Made by a program: the position numbers and the translations under genes. Positions 1 through 4,012 of a stretch of 6,883 nt of DNA are shown here, piece by piece. Source of the stretch: Thermoplasmata archaeon. GTDB taxonomy: Archaea; Thermoplasmatota; Thermoplasmata; SG8-5; JAGLSY01. The DNA is taken from contig JAGLQE010000428.1 in the NCBI GenBank assembly GCA_023137005.1, positions 1-6,883 on the forward strand, given 5' to 3'. The notes under the pieces were generated by a model. The model saw only the letters and a program-made list of their open reading frames with translations. It made no database searches and was not told where the DNA came from. Position 1 is the stretch's first letter, and each line of letters begins with the position of its first letter.

Positions 1-208
1 CGTAGCGAGCCCAATCCTGAGCAACACAAGGGCGGGGTACTCTCAGTGATGTGTTAGCAAGTGACAATACCAACTGGAAACCCTCGAGCCTCGCCCAGAG
101 GGCGGGGGGGTCTTCAACCTTTGGACATTATCCCTAAACCTCCCGCACCCAGCTTAACAAACCTACAGCCCAGGCTCATTCATTGTAATCTCATGCTCCA
201 TTGTAGAC
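1..208. other. Unassigned left-edge stretch with stem-loops
   Basis: I recognise no gene here. The stretch lies downstream of the leftward KaiC-like gene and is rich in G and C tracts. Two stem-loops stand out. Bases 21-28 pair with 50-58, with one bulged base. Bases 89-96 pair with 100-107 around a three-base loop, giving eight pairs including one G-U. A minus-strand frame is open from base 127 to the left edge but has no convincing start and an unlikely composition. The structure could belong to a non-coding RNA, to a transcript 3' end, or to nothing functional. I looked for hallmarks of 5S rRNA, SRP RNA, RNase P RNA and tRNA and found none that I trust. Confidence 0.4.
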
Positions 209-904
209 CTAGTCCGATACGATCTCGAAACCATCCTTGTCGAAGATCAAGGGTGAATACCCTCTCTTGTGGCCGGTCTGCCTCATCTTGACAACTCCCA
301 GGAAGAGATTGACCATATTGTTCTCCCTCTTCAGGTCCAGATGGATGATACCATCGGACAGGAAATCCTCGTCATACTTGCAGAACTGGTCCGAGCCCTG
401 TTGCATCTCGGTTATCAGGAAGGCTGTGACATCCATATCCCTCAGCCACTCGAAGAAGTGGAATAATTCCTCTCTGGGATTCTGGAATTTGGCCATTACC
501 TCCAAGACAGGTAGCGAATCAATGACCACGACTTTGATGTCCATGTTCTTCTTCAGGTTCTGGAGATACATCTTGAAGACTTCCATCCAGGTCTGATTGG
601 TCAGCTGGGTGAGTTTCTTTCTTATCATTCCCAGGTCGAGAACACTGATCTCCTTCTCCAGGCCGCCCAGTTTCATGCCGAGGCCGTCCATATTGCTCAA
701 AAGACTTTCCCTGCTCTGTTCGAGGGTGACATAGACTCCGCTGACATCGTCTATATTGGCATTGTGATACAGGATATTGAATGCCAGTGAAGACTTCATG
801 GTCCCTGGCTTACCTGCGATAAGAACAACGCTGCCCTCGGGGACGCCCCCGCTCATCTCCTTATCCAAACCCTTGATAAAGGTCTTTATCCTTGTGGTCT
901 TCAT
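209..904 (-). CDS. Single-domain KaiC-like RecA-superfamily ATPase
   Basis: A 231-residue cytoplasmic ATPase of the KaiC/RadA-like family. Archaeal members of this family are often signalling or regulatory ATPases whose targets are unknown. Walker A is GKPGTMKS at residues 31-38, and Walker B is a hydrophobic strand ending in Asp129. The KaiC-type strand VYVTLEQS at about 57-64 carries the usual catalytic Glu at 62, but Gln at 63 where KaiC proteins usually have a second Glu. A late DGIIHLD strand and the C-terminal KMRQTGHKRG stretch match the KaiC fold. The start was set at 904 because GGAGGAG lies just upstream (909-915). An in-frame Met at 937 would lie upstream of the transcript start predicted from the TATA box. 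The gene is transcribed divergently from pus10. There is one ATPase domain and no attached sensor or output domain. Family confidence is high; the specific role is unknown. Confidence 0.87.
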   Translation of the reverse strand: MKTTRIKTFIKGLDKEMSGGVPEGSVVLIAGKPGTMKSSLAFNILYHNANIDDVSGVYVTLEQSRESLLSNMDGLGMKLGGLEKEISVLDLGMIRKKLTQLTNQTWMEVFKMYLQNLKKNMDIKVVVIDSLPVLEVMAKFQNPREELFHFFEWLRDMDVTAFLITEMQQGSDQFCKYDEDFLSDGIIHLDLKRENNMVNLFLGVVKMRQTGHKRGYSPLIFDKDGFEIVSD

Positions 905-908
905 GGAA

Positions 909-915
909 CTCCTCC
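909..915 (-). promoter_or_regulatory. Ribosome binding site that decides the KaiC-like start
   Basis: On the minus strand this reads GGAGGAG, a strong match to the archaeal anti-Shine-Dalgarno. It lies four bases before the ATG at 904, or six counted from the GGAGG core. It supports the 904 start over the in-frame ATG at 937. Confidence 0.75.
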
Positions 916-941
916 AATTCGCATTCCCATAGTTCATTATA

Positions 942-953
942 ATGATAAAAGCC
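942..953 (-). promoter_or_regulatory. TATA-box promoter for the KaiC-like gene
   Basis: The minus strand reads GGCTTTTATCAT, a reasonable archaeal TATA box with G/C just upstream. A transcript start about 25 bases downstream would fall near 922, leaving a leader of roughly 18 bases that contains the Shine-Dalgarno sequence. This is a positional prediction only. Confidence 0.5.
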
Positions 954-990
954 TATCGGTAATAATCCAACTTATCTGACCTATCTATAA

Positions 991-1001
991 TTATTTATAT
1001 C
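991..1001 (+). promoter_or_regulatory. TATA-box promoter for the pus10 operon
   Basis: TTATTTATATC is a strong archaeal TATA box in an AT-rich intergenic stretch. A transcript start about 25 bases downstream would fall near 1022, giving a leader of about 35 bases that includes the AAGGAG at 1045-1050. It lies about 37 bases from the TATA-like box of the divergent KaiC-like gene, so the two promoters may influence each other. Confidence 0.6.
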
Positions 1002-1044
1002 AATCATTAATCTTATTCTTCTAACTATACTACATCTATTACTA

Positions 1045-1050
1045 AAGGAG
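1045..1050 (+). promoter_or_regulatory. Ribosome binding site that decides the pus10 start
   Basis: AAGGAG ends at 1050. The ATG at 1052 is only one base away, too close for normal pairing. The in-frame ATG at 1058 is seven bases away, the usual spacing. The start was therefore set at 1058, which shortens the protein by two residues. Confidence 0.65.
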
Positions 1051-1057
1051 CATGACC

Positions 1058-2332
1058 ATGACCATATTAAAGTTCAAGGAAGAAATGGAACCGATCATCC
1101 AACAGATCGACCTCACATTCATCAATGAGAATGTTCTGTGTGACTCATGTCTGGGAAGGATATTTGCCAAGCTGGGCCAGGGAGATACAGATGCTGAAGG
1201 CTTGACCAATGATGCCAGAGGCCGTGCGATACACGAGATGGTGGAGCTCCCTTCACCCGCATCCCCATCGGATTGCTGGCTATGTGAAGGAATAGCTACC
1301 GATCATCCACGAATGGCTGACCTGGCCATTTCCCAGATGTCAGATTGGGAATACGATTCATTCCTCGTCGGCTCCAAGTTCGACCCGGAGATAGTGGAGA
1401 AAGAAGAAATGGTCTGGTCCCAGGTATCTGGAGAGTTCAGCGAGCCTATCAAGGCCGAGTTCAACCGAGAGGTTGGAAAGTACATTTATTCTATCACGAA
1501 GAAAGACGTGGAATTCAATAAGCCAGATATCGTGGCTGTCATAGACACCATGTATGAATCAGTTAACCTTCAGATCGCTCCTCTGTTCATCTACGGCCGC
1601 TACACGAAGACCGTGAGAGGCATCCCTCAGACCCGATGGCCATGCAGAGAGTGTCTGGGTAAAGGCTGTGAGAGATGTGGCCAAACAGGCAAGATGTACC
1701 AGACCAGTGTGGAGGAGATAATCGGCCAGCATGTCATACACTATTCTGATGGAAATGATCATAAATTCCATGGAATGGGCAGGGAGGATGTTGATGCCTT
1801 GATGAAGGGAAGGGGCAGGCCTTTTGTCATTGAGATCAAGGAACCAAAGACGAGAAATGTTCCGCTTGACCAGATAATGAAGGATATTCAGGACTCGAAT
1901 ATGGGGGCCGGAGCCACTGAAATGCGCATCACCAACAATGACGAGGTCGTGAAGGTCAAGAATGCCAGACCAGAAAAACAATACATAATATCAGGTATCA
2001 TCGAAGGGGAATTTTCCGAGGAAAAGCTTAAAGAAGTAGTTGTTTCTCTTGGTGGTAAAATAATCGAGCAGAGAACCCCGACTAGAGTGAAACATCGAAG
2101 AGCCGACAAGATAAGGAAAAGGCAGATAAAGGAGATATCCTTACTCGGACTCTCGGGCAATATAATGTCTTTGGCCGTCACGGCCGAGGCCGGTACCTAT
2201 ATCAAGGAGCTGGTGCATGGAGATGATGGCAGAACTCAACCCAGCATCGCTGGCGAACTTGGGGTAAAGGTTCAAATACAGGAACTCGATGTGCTCGAAA
2301 TATTAGACAGCAAGGAATTAGGGGCTGAATAA
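1058..2332 (+). CDS. pus10: tRNA pseudouridine(54/55) synthase Pus10
   Basis: A 424-residue enzyme that, in archaea, isomerises uridine to pseudouridine at positions 54 and 55 in the T-loop of tRNA. The N-terminal zinc-binding domain shows C28-D-S-C31-LGR paired with C73-W-L-C76. A THUMP-like RNA-binding region should follow. At 196-207 there is a second cysteine cluster (C196, C199, C204, C207) followed by QTGKMYQTSVEE, also typical of archaeal Pus10. The active-site block GREDVD at about 241-246 contains the likely catalytic aspartate, Asp244, followed by GRGRPF. The C-terminal TAEAGTYIKELVHGDDGRT stretch is the conserved end of the catalytic domain. Length fits archaeal members (roughly 390-440). 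Two residues just after the catalytic motif differ from the usual pattern (see findings). It is the first gene of the cluster, with a TATA box upstream and rpl21e one base downstream. Confidence 0.95.
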   Translation: MTILKFKEEMEPIIQQIDLTFINENVLCDSCLGRIFAKLGQGDTDAEGLTNDARGRAIHEMVELPSPASPSDCWLCEGIATDHPRMADLAISQMSDWEYDSFLVGSKFDPEIVEKEEMVWSQVSGEFSEPIKAEFNREVGKYIYSITKKDVEFNKPDIVAVIDTMYESVNLQIAPLFIYGRYTKTVRGIPQTRWPCRECLGKGCERCGQTGKMYQTSVEEIIGQHVIHYSDGNDHKFHGMGREDVDALMKGRGRPFVIEIKEPKTRNVPLDQIMKDIQDSNMGAGATEMRITNNDEVVKVKNARPEKQYIISGIIEGEFSEEKLKEVVVSLGGKIIEQRTPTRVKHRRADKIRKRQIKEISLLGLSGNIMSLAVTAEAGTYIKELVHGDDGRTQPSIAGELGVKVQIQELDVLEILDSKELGAE

Positions 2333-2333
2333 A

Positions 2334-2627
2334 ATGGTAAGAAGGTCCAAGGGAATACGAAGCAAAACAAGGAATATCTTGCGAAAGAACGTGAGAGATA
2401 AAGGCATGCCGCCAATAACCAGATCATTCGCCAGATTCGAAGAGGGCGAGAGTGTGAATATAGTTATCGAGCCAAGTGTGCACGGTGGAATGCCACATAC
2501 AAGATTTCAGGGACTTTGCGGTACCATAGTGGGTATGCAGGGAAACTCTTATTTGGTAGACCTGAAACACGGCAATAAGATGAAGCAACTTATAGTCAGG
2601 CCTGAGCACCTTAAGAAGCAGGGGTGA
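2334..2627 (+). CDS. rpl21e: Large-subunit ribosomal protein L21e (eL21)
   Basis: A 97-residue basic protein of the archaeal/eukaryotic 50S/60S subunit, absent from bacteria. Family hallmarks are the N-terminal RRSKGIRSKTRN, the central EPSVHGGMPHTRFQG, a GTIVGMQGNSYLVD strand pair of the SH3-like barrel, and the C-terminal IVRPEHLK. Length is normal and the protein looks complete. Its ATG lies one base after the pus10 stop codon with no good Shine-Dalgarno of its own, so translation is probably coupled to pus10. The pus10-rpl21e-rpoF order is a conserved archaeal arrangement and supports each of the calls. Confidence 0.97.
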   Translation: MVRRSKGIRSKTRNILRKNVRDKGMPPITRSFARFEEGESVNIVIEPSVHGGMPHTRFQGLCGTIVGMQGNSYLVDLKHGNKMKQLIVRPEHLKKQG

Positions 2628-2628
2628 T
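2621..2628 (+). promoter_or_regulatory. Extended Shine-Dalgarno upstream of a possible earlier rpoF start
   Basis: GGGGTGAT overlaps the rpl21e stop codon. Its GGTGAT part matches the complement of the archaeal 16S rRNA 3' end (ATCACC). It is about 22 bases from the ATG at 2650, too far to serve it, but well placed for in-frame ATT codons at 2629 and 2632. A second, ordinary Shine-Dalgarno (AAGGA, 2638-2642) serves the ATG at 2650. Confidence 0.4.
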
Positions 2629-2649
2629 ATTATTTCTAAGGAACAGTAT

Positions 2650-2952
2650 ATGACATTGGCAGAGGTAAAGGAGTTGCTCGAAACAGAACAGGAAAAGCGC
2701 GAGCTCACAATAGAGCAGAACTATGCCCTTGCCCATGCACTGAAATTTGCCAAGCTGGATGCCAAGAAATCAAGGAAACTGGTCGAGTCACTCATGAAGA
2801 TAGAACCATTGACAGAGGCACATGCATGTAAACTGGTAGATGTCATGCCCAAATACCCTGACGAGGTCAGGACACTTTTTGCAAAAGAGCGCTTTGTGCT
2901 AGATCCAGATATGATAGAGAATATACTGGAGACCATTAGGAAAAGCGAATAG
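2650..2952 (+). CDS. rpoF: DNA-directed RNA polymerase subunit F (Rpb4 homologue)
   Basis: A 100-residue subunit which, with RpoE (Rpb7), forms the stalk of archaeal RNA polymerase and acts in open-complex formation and nascent RNA binding. The N-terminal TLAEVKELLE, the central helical region LTIEQNYALAHALKFAKL, and the C-terminal PKYPDEVRTLFAKER with DPDMIENILE match the family's HRDC-like fold. The ATG at 2650 has AAGGA seven bases upstream and is the conservative start. The frame stays open further upstream and encodes I-I-S-K-E-Q-Y before this Met, which resembles N-termini of longer family members, so the true start may be a non-ATG codon at 2629 or 2632. The gap to rpl21e is 22 bases and to the DUF655 gene 11 bases, consistent with one operon. 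Confidence 0.93.
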   Translation: MTLAEVKELLETEQEKRELTIEQNYALAHALKFAKLDAKKSRKLVESLMKIEPLTEAHACKLVDVMPKYPDEVRTLFAKERFVLDPDMIENILETIRKSE

Positions 2953-2963
2953 GTGGGGAGCAA

Positions 2964-3512
2964 GTGGAAGACTACGCATTCATATTGGACTATTTACCAC
3001 ATGGCAGGGGGGACAAGAGAGGTTTCCGCCATGAGCCCATAGCGTATGCTGTAGGAGATACCGAGTTCAAGCTATTCGAACTAACTCCAAAGGACAATAT
3101 CGCATTGACAGTTGGTGACAGGGTGTATGTGGGAAAGAATGCGGAGCAGAGGCATGAGATCCTCCATGTGAAAAGAAGAGTAAGATACGACGACCTCACC
3201 AATGCCTCACATAGTGAATTACCCTTCGTAATACATCAGATAGTGATGGATAATGAGGATGTCTTTGTCAAATTCTATAATGAGGCAAGGGCCATTACCA
3301 CTCGCTTCCACATGTTGGAGCTACTTCCCGGACTGGGCAAGAAATCCATGTGGTCCATCATCGACGAGAGAAAGAAGGGCGTGTTCAAGTCCTTTGAGGA
3401 TATCGGAGAGAGGGTGTCATCGGTGCACCATCCAGATAAGCTCGTGGCCAAACGAATAGAGCAGGAGCTGTCTGGGGCCGAACAGAAATACCACATTTTC
3501 GTGGCAAAATAA
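2964..3512 (+). CDS. DUF655 family protein with helix-hairpin-helix motif
   Basis: A 182-residue cytoplasmic protein of the archaeal DUF655 family, which has no settled function and is thought to bind nucleic acid. The N-terminal half (YAFILDYLPHGRG, then a short beta-rich stretch with VGDRVYVGK around 50-58) resembles an OB-like or RNA-binding fold. The C-terminal half carries the clear helix-hairpin-helix signature LLPGLGKK at 120-127, followed by a second helical repeat around FEDIGERV. Translation starts at a GTG at 2964, with the purine-rich AGGTGGGGAG at 2951-2960 acting as ribosome binding site and partly overlapping the rpoF stop codon. Location next to rpoF and rpl21e is the usual one for this family and suggests a role in translation or RNA metabolism. 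In many euryarchaea ksgA comes next; here it does not. Confidence 0.92.
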   Translation: MEDYAFILDYLPHGRGDKRGFRHEPIAYAVGDTEFKLFELTPKDNIALTVGDRVYVGKNAEQRHEILHVKRRVRYDDLTNASHSELPFVIHQIVMDNEDVFVKFYNEARAITTRFHMLELLPGLGKKSMWSIIDERKKGVFKSFEDIGERVSSVHHPDKLVAKRIEQELSGAEQKYHIFVAK

Positions 3513-3539
3513 CATTTAGACAGATCATGAGGAATTTAT

Positions 3540-3839
3540 ATGAAAGGACTTGGAACATGCAAGGGTTGTGGCCGTAAGCGATTGATCAATATGCTAGCAC
3601 TGTGCAAGAGATGCAACAGGGAAGCACATAAGTTCGTCAGCAAGAAGGACATGGAAAGGATCCAGGCAGAGGCAGCTGCAGCAGCAGCGGCAGCAGCGGA
3701 AGCAAAGGCAACCGAGGCAGCCGAGGCAGCTGCAGCAGATGCGGAAGCAGCAGAAGCAGCCGAGGGCGAGGAAGGGGCCGAAGCAGCCGAAGGCGATGCT
3801 CCAGCCGAGGATGCGGCCGAAGGCGAGAAGTCTGAGTAG
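3540..3839 (+). CDS. Small zinc-ribbon protein with Ala/Glu-rich acidic tail
   Basis: I do not recognise a named family. The 99-residue product begins with a basic zinc-binding module: C7-K-G-C10 and C22-K-R-C25, separated by 11 residues and followed by a conserved-looking REAHKFVSKKD. From about residue 42 to the end it is a low-complexity tail of 58 residues, of which about 30 are Ala, 15 Glu, 3 Asp and 2 Lys. This probably forms a long acidic helix or a flexible arm. The alanines use all four GCN codons, so the tail is not a simple DNA triplet expansion. A Shine-Dalgarno (GAGGA, 3529-3533) lies six bases before the ATG. It sits 27 bases after the DUF655 gene and is probably the last gene of the operon. 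The zinc module plus context suggests an RNA- or ribosome-associated protein; this is inference. Confidence 0.82.
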   Translation: MKGLGTCKGCGRKRLINMLALCKRCNREAHKFVSKKDMERIQAEAAAAAAAAAEAKATEAAEAAAADAEAAEAAEGEEGAEAAEGDAPAEDAAEGEKSE

Positions 3840-3961
3840 GCACTTTCCCCAAGCATCACATTAGCCTATGATGTCAGCTTGCGGCTTGATGAGCACAAGG
3901 CATAACTGGTGAGTGAACACGGTTCCAACCACCTTGCCAACTAAGTATTTGTTCTTGGGCT
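3840..3961. other. Intergenic region after the zinc-ribbon gene
   Basis: There is no open frame of interest and no clear oligo-T archaeal terminator. A weak pairing exists between CAAGG at 3896-3900 and CCTTG at 3932-3936, too short to call a terminator. The operon end must lie here, but the sequence does not show exactly where. Confidence 0.4.
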
Positions 3962-3975
3962 ATGGGATTCCCCAT
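3962..3975. repeat. Short inverted repeat upstream of the ATPase promoter
   Basis: ATGGG and CCCAT flank a four-base centre (ATTC). The repeat ends seven bases before the TATA box at 3983-3990, immediately upstream of the expected TFB recognition element. That is where an archaeal activator or repressor could bind. It may also be chance, since five-base arms are short. Confidence 0.35.
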
Positions 3976-3982
3976 GTACAGC

Positions 3983-3990
3983 TTTATGTA
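3983..3990 (+). promoter_or_regulatory. TATA-box promoter for a leaderless ATPase transcript
   Basis: TTTATGTA is centred about 26 bases before the ATG at 4013, the normal TATA-to-transcript-start distance in archaea. There is no Shine-Dalgarno before that ATG. Together these predict that transcription begins at or next to the start codon, giving a leaderless mRNA. Confidence 0.6.
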
Positions 3991-4012
3991 TTACAATTAG
4001 ATACACACTTAG

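Noticed and set aside
1..127. Minus-strand frame open to the left edge
   Set aside because: It has no convincing start or ribosome binding site and an odd Pro/Trp/Arg-rich product. The G/C tracts explain the lack of stops.
1..208. Possible 5S rRNA, SRP RNA or RNase P RNA
   Set aside because: Short look-alike pieces occur, but the order and the conserved core motifs of these RNAs are missing.
61..291. Open frame on the plus strand from a GTG at the left side
   Set aside because: It overlaps the well-supported KaiC-like gene on the other strand, lacks a Shine-Dalgarno, and its Pro/Arg/Ser-rich product resembles no protein family.
905..937. Upstream in-frame ATG for the KaiC-like gene at 937
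   Set aside because: The ATG at 904 has a strong Shine-Dalgarno, and the 937 codon would lie upstream of the transcript start predicted from the TATA box.
3663..3836. GCA/GCG-rich repeat as a possible CRISPR or microsatellite
   Set aside because: There are no regular repeat and spacer units. Codons are varied and stay in frame with a gene that has a clear zinc module and Shine-Dalgarno.
3536..3859. Long Ser/Ala-rich minus-strand frame opposite the zinc-ribbon gene
   Set aside because: It is a shadow of the Ala/Glu-rich tail: GCN and GAG codons read backwards give Ser, Ala and Leu codons with few stops.
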